Positions 38,000 through 47,478 of a stretch of DNA of 64,000 nucleotides are shown here, in pieces. Origin of the DNA: Natronolimnohabitans sp. A-GB9 (lineage in GTDB: Archaea > Halobacteriota > Halobacteria > Halobacteriales > Natrialbaceae). Numbering within the stretch: the stretch's first letter is position 1; each line of letters begins with the position of its first letter. The notes beneath the pieces are model-generated. The model was given only the letters and a program-made list of their open reading frames with translations, did not search any database and had not been told where the DNA came from. Where the stretch lies: contig NZ_JAVDDV010000002.1 of assembly GCF_030848565.1 (NCBI RefSeq), positions 62,001 through 126,000 of the forward strand. The letters run 5' to 3'. The position numbers and the translations under genes are program-made.

Positions 38000-38698
38000 A
38001 TGGCGACCGATAATCGCGACCGAGCACACGGGCCAGCAAACGGGACACGCGATCCGGACGGCGACCGATACGACGCACATCTCGAGCGCAGTCGGATCGT
38101 CTGGGATCGCTGGAGCGACTACTACACGATGAGCGAGAACGATCTCGAGCCGATGCGCGAGGCGGCTATCGATCGACTCGACCTCGAACCTGGGGATCGC
38201 GTCCTGGAGATCGGCTGTGGGCCGGGTGTCAACTTCGATCGCGTTCGAAGCGAGATCGGCGAGCATGGCGAACTCATCGCCGTCGACTACAGTCCGGATA
38301 TGGTTGCAAAGGCACGAGAGCGAATCGAACACCACGGCTGGGAGAACGTCGACGTTCGCCGCGCCGACGCGACGACGGTCGAATTCGACGAGCCGTTCGA
38401 TGCAGCGATCGCGACGCTTTCCCTGTCCGTCATGCCCAACATCCACCGTACAGCTACGACTGTCCACCGGTCGCTGGTCGCCGACGCGACGTTCGTGGTC
38501 GTCGATATTCGACCGATTCCTGACGGCCCCGGTCGTGTGCTGAACCCGCTACTGTGGCGGTTCCTTCGCTGGTATGCGAACTGGAACCCCGACGACGACG
38601 TCGTGGATGCGCTCGCAACCGTTTTCGACACCCACGAGATCGTCGACACCTCCCTAGCCGGGACCCTCTACACCGTCGTCTGCGAGAAGGGCGACTGA
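38000..38698 (+). CDS. Class I SAM-dependent methyltransferase
   Basis: 232 residues from ATG 38000. Motif I RVLEIGCGPGVNFDRV is near residue 75, with the acidic loop-2 Asp in LIAVDYSPDMVAKARERI; DVRRADATTVEFDEPFDAAIATLSLSVMPN gives motifs II and III. The N-terminal HLERSRIVWDRWSDYYTMSENDLEPMREAA resembles UbiE/phosphatidylethanolamine-type small-molecule or lipid methyltransferases. A hydrophobic stretch near 185-200 (LNPLLWRFLRWYANW) may touch the membrane or substrate. The substrate is unknown. The stop TGA begins a family A element. Confidence 0.85.
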   Translation: MATDNRDRAHGPANGTRDPDGDRYDAHLERSRIVWDRWSDYYTMSENDLEPMREAAIDRLDLEPGDRVLEIGCGPGVNFDRVRSEIGEHGELIAVDYSPDMVAKARERIEHHGWENVDVRRADATTVEFDEPFDAAIATLSLSVMPNIHRTATTVHRSLVADATFVVVDIRPIPDGPGRVLNPLLWRFLRWYANWNPDDDVVDALATVFDTHEIVDTSLAGTLYTVVCEKGD

Positions 38699-38779
38699 TA
38701 CGGTCTGCTGTCCCGATCTCCCGCCGATCGCCACACTGGGTCTGCGGTCGGCAGTCTGTGACGACAGGAGACCGGCTGA
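38696..38779. repeat. Family A palindromic element fused to a stop codon
   Basis: TGATACGGTCTGCTGTCC and GACGACAGGAGACCGGCTGA as outer arms, CCGCCGATCGCC and GGTCGGCAG as inner arms. It lies between convergent genes. Confidence 0.8.
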
Positions 38780-38788
38780 CGAACTGCC

Positions 38789-39436
38789 TTACGGGCCACG
38801 CTCGAGCACACGCTCGACCGCGTTCGCTTCGCCGCGACGGACGAGCTCCGACGCCGTCGAGACGGCACACTCGAGTTCGTCGGCGACGGCCTCGATGCCA
38901 CCCTCGCGCGGAACCTCGTAGAAGCCGACGTCCCAGGCAGCCTGTAGTGCGGCCAGCTGTCGATCGGAAACGACCGTGCCGGTGGTCGTAATCTCCTGGC
39001 TGACCCAGCGGACATCGACTTGCATTCCGTCGGGGATTTCCGCCATGACGGCGGTGAGCGACGATGGGTGTCCGACGACGGTCATTCGAATCGTTCGGTC
39101 GGATCGGATCTCGATCGGCGGCACGATCACGACAGTGTCCTGTGCGAGCGCGCCCAACAGCGACAGTCCATCCGGCCCGAGATCCCGACGGAGATAGAGA
39201 AAGAAGCCGTCGTCCGATGGCGTTATGTCGTACTCGAGAACTGTCTCGAGATCGCACAACAGCGACTCGTAGACGTCCGGATCTCCGTAGACGAAAGCGG
39301 TGATCGTTTCGGTGCCATCGACGGTCTGTCCACCGAGGATGACCTCCCGCTCGAGGGCTGGTGACTCACAGATCCCCTCGTGGAGCGGGGGGATTGCAGC
39401 GGTCGTGTATCGGAGTTCGACCCGCATCGATTTCAT
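38789..39436 (-). CDS. Bacterio-opsin activator-like regulator (HTH-10)
   Basis: 215 residues from ATG 39436. The last 55 residues are the HTH-10 domain: TVVSDRQLAALQAAWDVGFYEVPREGGIEAVADELECAVSTASELVRRGE. The start of that phrase (xRQxxxLxxAxxxGYYxxPR) is the signature of Bat-type haloarchaeal regulators. The N-terminal 150 residues form the usual beta-rich sensor seen in this family, without PAS or GAF motifs. The target is unknown. A second regulator of the same kind lies at 43885-44553. Confidence 0.88.
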   Translation of the reverse strand: MKSMRVELRYTTAAIPPLHEGICESPALEREVILGGQTVDGTETITAFVYGDPDVYESLLCDLETVLEYDITPSDDGFFLYLRRDLGPDGLSLLGALAQDTVVIVPPIEIRSDRTIRMTVVGHPSSLTAVMAEIPDGMQVDVRWVSQEITTTGTVVSDRQLAALQAAWDVGFYEVPREGGIEAVADELECAVSTASELVRRGEANAVERVLERGP

Positions 39437-39519
39437 GGCTCGAGAGTCCGGCGGCGAAGAGTTAAACCCCCGATAGCTATCGGGAGTACTCCGACGGTGG
39501 ACCCGATACAATTCTGAAT

Positions 39520-39783
39520 ATGGAAGCCGACGAGATACAACAGGTGTACGACGCCTACTACGATACCCGGAATCCGGTCGCTCGGGCTTCCGAGTGCCTG
39601 CTGGGCCGACAGCTCGAGAATCCGGAGTGTATCCTCGAGTACCCACCCGAAACGAACGTCGAGTTGCTCGTCCATGCAGCCGACCCGGAGTCCCCGACGA
39701 ATCGCGGACTGTCCCGAGACCGAAAGCCAGGCGGGAAAACGGTGAGCGATTCGGACTCGAGATCGAGTCGTCAGATTCCGTGA
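39520..39783 (+). CDS. Possible small haloarchaeal protein
   Basis: 87 residues, unrecognised. The first 55 residues (EADEIQQVYDAYYDTRNPVARASECLLGRQLENPECILEY) have codon use like neighbouring genes and could fold. The last 30 residues (ESPTNRGLSRDRKPGGKTVSDSDSRSSRQIP) look like non-coding sequence read through. It is divergent from the HTH-10 regulator. It may be real, truncated or chance. Confidence 0.4.
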   Translation: MEADEIQQVYDAYYDTRNPVARASECLLGRQLENPECILEYPPETNVELLVHAADPESPTNRGLSRDRKPGGKTVSDSDSRSSRQIP

Positions 39784-39796
39784 TGTCGTACCCGGG

Positions 39797-40627
39797 TTAC
39801 TTCAGCATCGCACCCGCCGGATGTGTCGCACAGACCGACGGCTCGTACCCCGCATCGGAGAGGCCGGTTCCGAGCGCGAACACCGTCTCGCCGAGCATCG
39901 CCATCGACGCCTGTCCGCCGGCCTCGGTGACGTCGTCGATCGTCCGGGCGACCTGTTCGGTCAGGAGGTCGGCCTCGCGGGCGAACAGCCGCGAAGCGTA
40001 CAGAAAGGACAGCAGCGTCGGTTCCTCGACGACGCGGGACAGCGCCTGTTTCCCCGCGGCCGTCAACTGGTCCGTATCGCCCGAGAGCACCTCGGCCGTC
40101 GACAGTTCGCCGAACGAGACGTACTCGACCCGCGCTCGAGCGGGGACGGCATCGAGTTTGTTGACCTGTGGACCGCCCGGCTCGAGTCGGATCGGCACGC
40201 CGCCGTGGGCCTGTGCGACCACGTCGCCGAGACCGGTTCCGGCCTGGACCTCCGCACCGTGGGCGATCGTGACGAGTTCGTTTCTCGAGAGTTTCCGCTC
40301 GAACACCTGATTGGCCGCGAGCGCGGTTCCAAGCGCCATTGCACCCGAAACGCCGAACCCGGAGCCAAGCGGGACGTCCGACTCGGCCTCGACGCGGGCA
40401 GTGACCTCGAGGGTCTCGAGGACGGTCTCGACGGGATCGATCTGGAGCTGTTCCCCGTCGAGGACGACCGTCGAGTCCTCGCTCGCCGGCTCGACCGTTA
40501 CCTCGACACCGTCGGTAAGCGTCAGTCCCGCACCGCGAGAGCCCGCTTTCGTCGGATCGTCGGCTTGGTGTGAGCTGAAAAAGCCCGTGATGTGCCCGGG
40601 TACGAACGCCGTCGCCTCCTCACGCAT
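39797..40627 (-). CDS. pok: Pantoate kinase
   Basis: 276 residues of the GHMP kinase superfamily, archaeal PoK type. The start FVPGHITGFFSSHQADDPTKAGSRGAGLTL is characteristic. The ATP-binding GHMP motif appears as VPLGSGFGVSGAMALGTALAAN near residues 88-109, and the third motif as GGQASMAMLGETVFALG. PoK phosphorylates pantoate to 4-phosphopantoate, the substrate of the PPS enzyme at 37038-37814. Both archaeal CoA enzymes therefore lie within 3.6 kb on the same strand, though separated by two unrelated genes. Confidence 0.92.
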   Translation of the reverse strand: MREEATAFVPGHITGFFSSHQADDPTKAGSRGAGLTLTDGVEVTVEPASEDSTVVLDGEQLQIDPVETVLETLEVTARVEAESDVPLGSGFGVSGAMALGTALAANQVFERKLSRNELVTIAHGAEVQAGTGLGDVVAQAHGGVPIRLEPGGPQVNKLDAVPARARVEYVSFGELSTAEVLSGDTDQLTAAGKQALSRVVEEPTLLSFLYASRLFAREADLLTEQVARTIDDVTEAGGQASMAMLGETVFALGTGLSDAGYEPSVCATHPAGAMLK

Positions 40628-40928
40628 TAGGGGTGGTTGCGACTCGGGCGATATAACAGTGAAGATTTGTGGACGTGTCCCACCGACGTCGAATGCTAAT
40701 CAACGACTCGAGCGAACCAGTGGGAGACACTGCCAAACGACGGGGGAGAGACGACTCGAGTGAAGTCGGTCGGACTCGAGATCGTCACGAAAAAGCGGAG
40801 AAACGCCGAGCCGGGAGACGGCGACGCTGCCGTCTTCCGAGAGAGCAAGTCTCGCTGGCTCTCGCTCGGCAGTTACGCCGTCGCCTTACGGCGACAGGCG
40901 TTGGCTGTTCGACGGCCAGCGATCAGTC
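40628..40928. other. Intergenic interval with hairpins
   Basis: No gene seen. GTCGCC-ttac-GGCGAC near 40880-40895 forms a hairpin just beyond the aspS stop codon and could be its terminator on the minus strand. Confidence 0.4.
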
Positions 40929-42233
40929 CTATGGACTGAGTCGCTGGCGATCTCTCGGGAACAACACCGCTTCTCGGATGTTGTCGAGTCCGAGAATCGT
41001 CATGATCAGGCGCTCGCCACCGAGGCCGAAGCCGGCGTGGGGCGGCATGCCGTACTTGAACATCTTCGTGTAGTACTCGAACTGGTCGGGATCGAGCCCC
41101 TGCTGTTTGAAGCCCTCGATGAGGGCCTCGTGGCGGTGTTCACGCTGGCCGCCAGAGACCAGTTCCATCCGCGGGTGCATCAGGTCGAAGCCCGTCGAGA
41201 GCTGCTCGTCGTCGTCGTGGTCCTTGATGTAGAACGGCTTGATCTCGCTGGGCCAGTCGGTGATGAAGTAGTGGCCGCCGACGTCGTCGCCGAGGGCTTT
41301 CTCGGCCTCCGTCGGGAGGTCGTCGCCCCAGACGAGCTGTTCGTCGAGTTCGCCCGTCGCGTTGATGCGCTCGATGGCCTCCTCGTAGCTAAGACGCGGG
41401 AAGTCGCCGTCGGGAGCTTCGAACTCCTCTGCGAGGCCGAGCGCCTCGAGTTCGTCGCTGCAGTTCTCGGCGACGGCTTCGTAAGCGGCCGTGACGACGC
41501 CTTCGGCGACGTCCATCGCGTCGTCGGCATCACAGAACGCGCCCTCGAAGTCGATCGAGGTCGCCTCGTTTAGGTGTCGCGGCGTGTTGTGCTCTTCGGC
41601 GCGGAAGATCGGGCCAATCTCGAAGACGCGCTCGACGTTCGAGCCGGCGATCAGCTGCTTGAACAGCTGGGGCGACTGGTTCATGAAGGCTTCCTCGCCG
41701 AAGTAGGTGATCGGGAACAGCTCGGTGCCGCCCTCGGTACCGGTCGCGACGATCTTTGGCGTGTTGATCTCGGTGCAGTGGAACTCCCGGAACTGTTCGC
41801 GGGCCGCACGCAGAATCTCGGCGCGGATCTCGAAGATCGCCTGGACCTCCTCTTTCCGGAGATCGAGCGTGCGGTTGTCGAGACGCGTCGAGAGGTCGGC
41901 ATCGACCTTCCCCGAGGGGTCAAGCGGCAGTTCGGGGTCGGCCTCCGAGATGACCTCGAGTTCGTCGGGCGTGATCTCGACGCCGGTCGGTGCGCGCGGT
42001 TCCTCTTCGACGCTCCCCGAGACGCTGACGACGCTCTCACGGGAGACGCCCAGTCCGGTTTCGACGAGATCCTCGTCCATCTCGTCTTTCTCGAACTTGA
42101 TCTGGATCTTGCCGGTGGTGTCTCGCAGAATCAGGAAGGCGATCCCACCGAGGTCACGGATCTCGTGGACCCAGCCGGCGACGGTGACGTCGTCGCCCGG
42201 CTCGGCGTTTTCAGTGTAAGTTCTGTCCTGCAT
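40929..42233 (-). CDS. aspS: Aspartyl-tRNA synthetase
   Basis: 434 residues, the archaeal short form. The OB-fold anticodon domain covers residues 1-105 ([23 protein letters not shown]). The class II core has motif 2 in [24 protein letters not shown] and motif 3 in [28 protein letters not shown]. There is no bacterial GAD insertion. Haloarchaeal enzymes of this type often charge tRNA-Asn too; whether this one is discriminating cannot be settled by eye. An upstream extension of the frame to 42473 is the shadow of the P450 gene. Confidence 0.96.
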   Translation of the reverse strand: MQDRTYTENAEPGDDVTVAGWVHEIRDLGGIAFLILRDTTGKIQIKFEKDEMDEDLVETGLGVSRESVVSVSGSVEEEPRAPTGVEITPDELEVISEADPELPLDPSGKVDADLSTRLDNRTLDLRKEEVQAIFEIRAEILRAAREQFREFHCTEINTPKIVATGTEGGTELFPITYFGEEAFMNQSPQLFKQLIAGSNVERVFEIGPIFRAEEHNTPRHLNEATSIDFEGAFCDADDAMDVAEGVVTAAYEAVAENCSDELEALGLAEEFEAPDGDFPRLSYEEAIERINATGELDEQLVWGDDLPTEAEKALGDDVGGHYFITDWPSEIKPFYIKDHDDDEQLSTGFDLMHPRMELVSGGQREHRHEALIEGFKQQGLDPDQFEYYTKMFKYGMPPHAGFGLGGERLIMTILGLDNIREAVLFPRDRQRLSP

Positions 42234-42293
42234 ACCACCCGATTCCCGTCGCCGGAACTTAAGCCCAATCGTTCTGCGCCGGTCCGCGTGCTC

Positions 42294-42313
42294 GATACGG
42301 GGAGTCCGTATCA
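42294..42313. repeat. Minimal family A hairpin at the P450 stop codon
   Basis: GATACGG-GGAGT-CCGTATC is a perfect 7-bp stem, and with the next base the minus strand reads TGATACGG, giving the P450 stop. It looks like an element reduced to its outer tips. Confidence 0.65.
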
Positions 42314-43657
42314 GCGCCGGTGGACCGTCATCGGAATCTCGTCTTTCGGTCGGGCGGTGATCGTCGCCAACAGATCGAGCTCGGTTCCGGGAACGACCTC
42401 GAGGTGGGACGACTGGTAGATCGTCGCGAGGATGAGCCGGGCCTCGAGCATCGCGAATCGGTCGCCGATACACCGGCGTGGACCCGCCGCGAACGGGAAG
42501 TACGCCAGCTTCGGGAGTTCGGACTCCATCTCGTCGGTCCAGCGTTCCGGACGGAAGGCAAGCGGGTCGTCGTACCAGCGGGGGTCACGGTGGACCACCC
42601 ACTGGTGCATCCGGACCGTCGCGCCCGCAGGGATCTCGTAACCGCCGATGATGTCTGGCTTGACCGGCTCGCGGACGATTCCGGGGACCGGCGGATAGAG
42701 CCGCATCGACTCCTTGACTACCTGCTCGGTGTAGGTGAGCTCCGAGAGGTCGTCCATCGTTGGCGTGTCTCCACCGAGAACGTCCTCGAGTTCGTCGACG
42801 AGTCGCCGTTCGGCGGCGGGGTTCGTCGCGAGAAGATACGCCGTAAACGTCAACGAAAGCGCCGTCGTCTCGTGGCCGGCGAGCAACAGTGTCACGACCT
42901 CGTCGCGGATCTCCTCGTCCGAGAGCCGATTCCCCTCCTCGTCGGTCACCTCGAGGAGCTTCGAGATGACGTCTCGATCTGTCGGGTTCGCCTTCCGTTC
43001 GTCGATCAGTCGGTAGACAACGGCGTCGAGGTCCGCTCGGGCACGCTGGATGCGCCGTCGGGAGGGCGTCGGAATTTGTGGCGGGAGGACCAGATGCGGG
43101 AGGCTCTCGGTGGCCAGCATGAACTCCTCTAAGGCCGAGCCGACGGTATCGACGTCGTCGTCGATGTCGACGCCGAACAACGCCCGGGCGACGATCTTCA
43201 GGGTGAGTTCCATCATGTCCTCGTGGAACAGCCGGGTCTGGCCGTCGGCCCACTCCTCGAGGGCGTCCTCGGTGAAGGCGGTCATCATCGAGGCGTACTC
43301 CTCGATGCGGTCGGGCGCGAACGCGGGCTGGATGAGGTGACGGTTGCGCCGCCACACCGCGCCCTCGCTGTTCAGAATGCCGTTGCCGGTGATGGGACTG
43401 AGGACGTTCTGGAACCGTTCACCCTTGACGTAGTTTTGGTTGTTCTGGACGAGCACCTGTTCGATGTAGTCGGGGTGGTTGAGCTGAAAGACCGGCCCAC
43501 CGGGATCCTCCCAGTAAGCGATGTCGCCGTACTCCCGGGCGATCCGCGTCATGAACCCGTACGGATCACGGAGGAAGGCAAGTTGGTTGCCGAGGACCGG
43601 AAGTCCGTCCGGGCCCGGCGGTCGGTCGTCTGCGATAGCGGGGGTGTCGCTTCCCAT
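42311..43657 (-). CDS. Cytochrome P450
   Basis: 448 residues, no membrane anchor. Hallmarks in order are the N-terminal proline-rich hinge [13 protein letters not shown], helix [10 protein letters not shown], the K-helix ExxR in KESMRLYPP, the PERF-like FRPERW, and the heme loop [16 protein letters not shown] with the axial Cys near residue 395. It resembles the CYP102/CYP4-like fatty-acid hydroxylase clan, but the substrate is not known. No dedicated redox partner is adjacent; ferredoxins such as the one at 15897 could serve. A 16-bp perfect palindrome lies 40 bases upstream. Confidence 0.93.
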   Translation of the reverse strand: MGSDTPAIADDRPPGPDGLPVLGNQLAFLRDPYGFMTRIAREYGDIAYWEDPGGPVFQLNHPDYIEQVLVQNNQNYVKGERFQNVLSPITGNGILNSEGAVWRRNRHLIQPAFAPDRIEEYASMMTAFTEDALEEWADGQTRLFHEDMMELTLKIVARALFGVDIDDDVDTVGSALEEFMLATESLPHLVLPPQIPTPSRRRIQRARADLDAVVYRLIDERKANPTDRDVISKLLEVTDEEGNRLSDEEIRDEVVTLLLAGHETTALSLTFTAYLLATNPAAERRLVDELEDVLGGDTPTMDDLSELTYTEQVVKESMRLYPPVPGIVREPVKPDIIGGYEIPAGATVRMHQWVVHRDPRWYDDPLAFRPERWTDEMESELPKLAYFPFAAGPRRCIGDRFAMLEARLILATIYQSSHLEVVPGTELDLLATITARPKDEIPMTVHRR

Positions 43658-43697
43658 TCGTACTCGTCTCGAGGGACGCGAACCACCTATGTCTGAA

Positions 43698-43713
43698 CCC
43701 GAGCATGCTCGGG
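43698..43713. promoter_or_regulatory. Perfect 16-bp palindrome between P450 and an HTH-10 regulator
   Basis: CCCGAGCATGCTCGGG sits about 40 bases upstream of the P450 ATG and 170 bases upstream of the divergent regulator at 43885. It is a candidate operator for the pair. Confidence 0.5.
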
Positions 43714-43884
43714 ATACTTACTTGCAGCCCGACAAGGACCTCCGATGGAGACCGCTATCACGCCGATCCTGGAACCGGCACCGACGCTCCGGTTTTCGGA
43801 CTCGAGGGAGCCGAACACGACACGACGGCGATCAAACGCGAGTACGACCGTTGCGGTCGATCGTTCGACGTCCGGAGGGCAACG

Positions 43885-44553
43885 ATGAGGGCCGCGACGG
43901 TTACGCTATCCTGGGACGGCGACGGGAACCCGATCGGCGAAATCTTCGGTGAAAGCGACGCAGTGTCGGTCGACGCGATCCGGTATATCAATCCCGTCCA
44001 CGGGGATCGGTACGTCGAGTTGCTCGAGCTCCGTGGCGACCTCGAGCGTGCGCGAACGCTACTCGAGGCGTCAGAGACGGCCGTCGAACACGACGTCGCG
44101 GGCCACGGTGACCGGGGCGTCGCCTACGTCCAGTGTCGTACCGTCGGGCTCGTCGGCGACCTCCTCGCGATCCTCTGGCGGCGCGAGATCGTCGTCGACT
44201 GGCCACTATCTGCCGTCGACGCCGCCGGCGGTCGCGGACTCGAGATCACGGTTATCGGAACGGACCGGGCGATCCAACGGGCGGCCGCGGATCTTCCCGA
44301 GGGAGTCGATATCGATCTCCAGCGGCTGGGTCCCTACGATCCGGACGCCGACTGGAGCGCTGCCGACCTGACCGCCCGGCAACGGGAGCTCTTCGAGGTA
44401 GCCGTCCGCGAGGGCTACTACGAGGTGCCACGGGAGACGACCCAGCGCGAACTCGCCGCGGCGCTCGGTCTCGCGACGGGCACCGTCGGCGAACACCTCC
44501 GGCGGATCGAGTCGAAACTGGCTGGCGCGTACGCGACGCCACTCGAGTCGTAA
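43885..44553 (+). CDS. Bacterio-opsin activator-like regulator (HTH-10)
   Basis: 222 residues from ATG 43885, which is preceded by the ribosome-site-like GGAGGG. The C-terminal HTH-10 domain reads LTARQRELFEVAVREGYYEVPRETTQRELAAALGLATGTVGEHLRRIESKLAG, a textbook match. The N-terminal 160 residues are the family's beta-rich sensor part, including DRGVAYVQCRTVGLVGDLL. Divergent placement next to the P450 suggests, but does not prove, control of that gene. Upstream in-frame sequence back to 43705 does not look like protein. Confidence 0.9.
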   Translation: MRAATVTLSWDGDGNPIGEIFGESDAVSVDAIRYINPVHGDRYVELLELRGDLERARTLLEASETAVEHDVAGHGDRGVAYVQCRTVGLVGDLLAILWRREIVVDWPLSAVDAAGGRGLEITVIGTDRAIQRAAADLPEGVDIDLQRLGPYDPDADWSAADLTARQRELFEVAVREGYYEVPRETTQRELAAALGLATGTVGEHLRRIESKLAGAYATPLES

Positions 44554-44643
44554 CGAGCGCTGTACGTTCCGAGACGGATCGGCTGCCGAGACTCGAGTGT
44601 GGTTGTCCGGGTCGTTTTTACCGAGCAGCCACAATCCCCGCCT

Positions 44644-45453
44644 ATGGACGACCTCGAGTCACTCGCCGACGAGATCCGGAACGCGGGAACGGTCGTCGCC
44701 CTCACCGGGGCGGGGATCTCTGCGCCCTCCGGTGTCCCGACGTTTCGCGGCGACGACGGTGTCTGGGAGCGGTTCGACGAGGGCCAGTTCGCCTACGGTC
44801 GCTTCCAACGTGACCCGGAGGGGTTCTGGGACGATCGTGTCGACCTCCAGCAGGAGCTGTTCGGCGGAGAGTTCGAGCCTAACGCGGCCCACGAGGCGCT
44901 GGCCGCGATGGGTCGCGACGACTCTCTCGAGGCGATTCTCACCCAGAACACGGACGGACTCCACGGCGACGCCCTCGAGTCGACCGCCGGCTCCGAAACC
45001 GACGAAGTGAGCCGTGAGGGAGACGATCCGACAGTCCTCGAACTCCACGGCAACGCCAGGCGAGTTCGCTGTGCGGACTGTGGGAAACGGGCGGCGGGGG
45101 ATCCGATCTTCGAGCGCGCCGCCGACGGCGACCTCCCGCCGACGTGTGACTGTGGCGGGGTCTACAAGCCCGACGTCGTCCTCTTCGGCGAGCAGCTCCC
45201 CGGTGCGGTCATCCAGCGCGCGCGGTCGTTGGCCCGCGAGAGCGACGTCTTCCTCGCGATCGGCTCGTCGCTGGTCGTCCAGCCCGCGGCGTCGCTGCCA
45301 CGGCTGGCCGCGTCCGCCGGCGCGACCGTCGGAATCATCAACCTCGAGACGACGCCCGCCGACGACACGGCCGACGCCCTCGTCCGCGAGGATGTGACGG
45401 ACGCTCTTCCCCGATTGCAGACGCTCGTCACGGAAACTGAAACTCGAGGATAA
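44644..45453 (+). CDS. Sir2-family NAD-dependent protein deacylase
   Basis: 269 residues. The NAD site GAGISAPSGVPTFRG covers residues 22-36, followed by TQNTDGLH, the catalytic His135 in LELHGNA, and a zinc module with CADCGK and CDCGG. IGSSLVVQPAASLP and GIINLETTP complete the Rossmann half. An insertion between TQNTDGLHGDA and VLELHG (ESTAGSETDEVSREGDD) is acidic and halophile-like. The zinc site has its four cysteines. A TATA-like GTTTTTACC sits about 28 bases before the ATG. Targets may include chromatin proteins and acyl-CoA synthetases, by analogy only. Confidence 0.94.
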   Translation: MDDLESLADEIRNAGTVVALTGAGISAPSGVPTFRGDDGVWERFDEGQFAYGRFQRDPEGFWDDRVDLQQELFGGEFEPNAAHEALAAMGRDDSLEAILTQNTDGLHGDALESTAGSETDEVSREGDDPTVLELHGNARRVRCADCGKRAAGDPIFERAADGDLPPTCDCGGVYKPDVVLFGEQLPGAVIQRARSLARESDVFLAIGSSLVVQPAASLPRLAASAGATVGIINLETTPADDTADALVREDVTDALPRLQTLVTETETRG

Positions 45454-45458
45454 ACACT

Positions 45459-45478
45459 GACTACAGGAGACCGTATCA
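45459..45478. repeat. Single family A arm between convergent genes
   Basis: GACTACAGGAGACCGTATCA; the minus strand reads TGATACGGTCTCCTGT with TGA as the stop of the GGGP synthase gene. Only 22 bases separate the two stop codons. Confidence 0.65.
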
Positions 45479-46180
45479 GGCGTCGCGGGCCGCTTCGACC
45501 GTCTCTCGGACGGCGTCGATGCCCTCCTCGTGTGCGAGGTCGCCGACGACGATGACGTCGGCGTACTGAGCCATCGACGCCGCCGAGTCGTAGTCGTGAA
45601 TGCCGCCGCCGTAGAACAGCGTCGACTCGTCGGTCGCCTCGGCGGCTGCCTTGACGATTCCTTCGTCGCCGAGGGTGCCGGAGTACTCGAGGTAGACGAT
45701 CTCCTGGCCGAACATCCGCTCGGCGATCTCGGCGTAGGCTGCGACGTCGTCGACGTCGAGGTCGCAGTCGGCTTCGGTGTACGTCGCGACGTCGGCCTCG
45801 GGGTTCATGACGATGTAGGCCTCGGTCCAGGTCCGATCCCAGTCGAGATCGCCGTCGAGACGCGCCCACTCCTTGTGTGCACCCGTAATCCAGAACGGCG
45901 AGCCGGCGTTGAAGACGGTCGGGATGAGATACCCCTCGAGTGCCCGGTTGTCGATGACGACGTCAGGACTCGAGGGCTCCTGGTAGAGAGGCACGTCGTG
46001 TTCGGCACAGGCGTCGACGACGGCCTTCATGTTCTCCTCTGTGATCCCCATGGTGCCGCCGACCTCGATTGCGTCGGTGCCGGTAGCACAGAGGTCGCCG
46101 TACGTGACGCCTTCGGGAAGTTCCTTGTCCGGATCGATCTTGAGAATATGGTTCCAGTCGTCCCAAGGACAGGTAGTCAT
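45476..46180 (-). CDS. Geranylgeranylglyceryl phosphate synthase
   Basis: 234 residues, the PcrB-like TIM-barrel of archaeal GGGP synthase. Recognisable parts are the start [36 protein letters not shown], and the phosphate-binding loops [21 protein letters not shown] and [13 protein letters not shown]. It makes the first ether bond of archaeal lipids, joining sn-glycerol-1-phosphate to geranylgeranyl diphosphate. Upstream sequence in the same frame, to 46363, overlaps palindromic repeats, so ATG 46180 is used. Its stop codon belongs to a family A arm. Confidence 0.93.
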   Translation of the reverse strand: MTTCPWDDWNHILKIDPDKELPEGVTYGDLCATGTDAIEVGGTMGITEENMKAVVDACAEHDVPLYQEPSSPDVVIDNRALEGYLIPTVFNAGSPFWITGAHKEWARLDGDLDWDRTWTEAYIVMNPEADVATYTEADCDLDVDDVAAYAEIAERMFGQEIVYLEYSGTLGDEGIVKAAAEATDESTLFYGGGIHDYDSAASMAQYADVIVVGDLAHEEGIDAVRETVEAARDA

Positions 46181-46249
46181 ACCGCGTCGTTTCCCGAGAG
46201 CCAGCAAAAACGCTACGAAACGACTGTTGTCGAAATCAGACTCGAGTAC

Positions 46250-46425
46250 TACTGTCGGACAACACACTGCACGCACCGATCGCGCTCGAGCCGACAGGCG
46301 TCGAAACGCGATCGGGAGTATATAGACTGTTGTCTGGTAGTACCTACGGTCTCCTGTCGTCACGCCCCGCCGATCGCCACACGGGGTCGGCGATCGGCGA
46401 GAGATCGGGACAGCAGCCCGTATCA
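46250..46425. repeat. Adjacent family B (46250-46342) and family A (46343-46425) elements
   Basis: Family B: TACTGTCGGACAAC at the left, GACTGTTGTCTGGTAGTA at the right, inner GATCGCG/CGCGATC. Family A begins at the next base: CCTACGGTCTCCTGT and GGGACAGCAGCCCGTATCA with inner CCGCCGATCGCC/GGCGATCGGCG. Confidence 0.75.
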
Positions 46426-46436
46426 GGCCGCTCGTC

Positions 46437-47366
46437 TCAGACGTACTCGAACCACTCGTCGTAGGCGTCGGTCCTGCGCTCGACCACGTCGAAGAACTCC
46501 TGTTGGATATCTTCGGTGACCGGACCGCGGGAGCCGTCGCCGATGACGACGTTGTCGACCTTCCGGATGGGCGTAACCTCCGCGGCCGAACCGGTAAAGA
46601 ACAGTTCGTCGGCCGTGTTGAGTTCGCCCCGCGAGATCGAGACGTTGTCGTGGACCGTGTAGCCGAGATCCTCGGCGATCTCGATCACGGTGTCGCGGGT
46701 AATCCCGTCGAGGATCGACTCCGAGAGCCCGGGCGTGTAGATCTCCTCGTCCCGAACGAGGAAGACGTTCTCGCCGGGACCTTCGGCGACGTTGCCCTCC
46801 TTGTTGAGGACGATCGCCTCGGCGTAGCCGTTACGGCGGGCCTCTTCGCCGGCGAGCATACTGTTGACGTACAGGCCCGTCGTCTTCGCGTTCGTCGGAA
46901 TCTGACTCGAGGCGTGTTTGCGCCACGAGGAGATCATCACCTCGATACCCTCCTCTAGGGCCTCCTCGCCGAGGTAGGCACCCCAGGGCCAGACGGCGAT
47001 GGCGGTCCGGGTCGGGCAGTCCTTTGGACTGACGCCAAGCGAGTTGTAGCCGTAGAAGGCGACCGGTCGGATATAACAGGACTCGAGGTCCTGGCGACGG
47101 ATGAGTTCCTTCGTCGCCTCGGTGAGCTCTTCTTTCGTGTAGTCGATGTCCATCTCGTAGGGCTTTGCCGACTGGAAGAGCCGCTCTAGGTGTTCCTCCC
47201 AGCGGAAGATCGCGGGGCCGTCTTCGGTGTCGTAACAGCGCGCGCCCTCGAAGACGCCGCTGCCGTAGTGGAGACCGTGCGTGAGAACGTGGACCTGCGC
47301 GTCGTCCCAGTCGACGAACTCGCCGTCCATCCAGATCGTGTCGACGTCCATCTCGTCGAATCCCAT
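46437..47366 (-). CDS. ilvE: Branched-chain amino acid aminotransferase
   Basis: 309 residues, fold-type IV PLP enzyme. [37 protein letters not shown] opens the protein as in all IlvE members. The PLP lysine lies in [27 protein letters not shown] near residue 160, and the phosphate site appears in [32 protein letters not shown] follows. It catalyses the last step of Leu/Ile/Val synthesis with glutamate as donor. It stands alone; no ilv or leu genes flank it. Confidence 0.95.
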   Translation of the reverse strand: MGFDEMDVDTIWMDGEFVDWDDAQVHVLTHGLHYGSGVFEGARCYDTEDGPAIFRWEEHLERLFQSAKPYEMDIDYTKEELTEATKELIRRQDLESCYIRPVAFYGYNSLGVSPKDCPTRTAIAVWPWGAYLGEEALEEGIEVMISSWRKHASSQIPTNAKTTGLYVNSMLAGEEARRNGYAEAIVLNKEGNVAEGPGENVFLVRDEEIYTPGLSESILDGITRDTVIEIAEDLGYTVHDNVSISRGELNTADELFFTGSAAEVTPIRKVDNVVIGDGSRGPVTEDIQQEFFDVVERRTDAYDEWFEYV

Positions 47367-47478
47367 GATCGAGAGTGTTACAAGCCACCGTACTAAGTGT
47401 TCGCGATTTCGGGTTTCGATCCGCCCTCCGAGTTCGCCCAGAGGTCAGTACAGGGAGCCGTCTACCGGTGACGGACTG

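Noticed and set aside
39520-39783. Whether the 87-residue frame is a HalOD1 or DUF7344 protein
   Set aside because: Neither domain pattern is present; kept only as a low-confidence possible gene.
43745-43888. 47-codon frame ending in ATGA overlap with the HTH-10 gene
   Set aside because: Ser/Thr/Arg-rich translation typical of a wrong frame; no sign of a folded protein.
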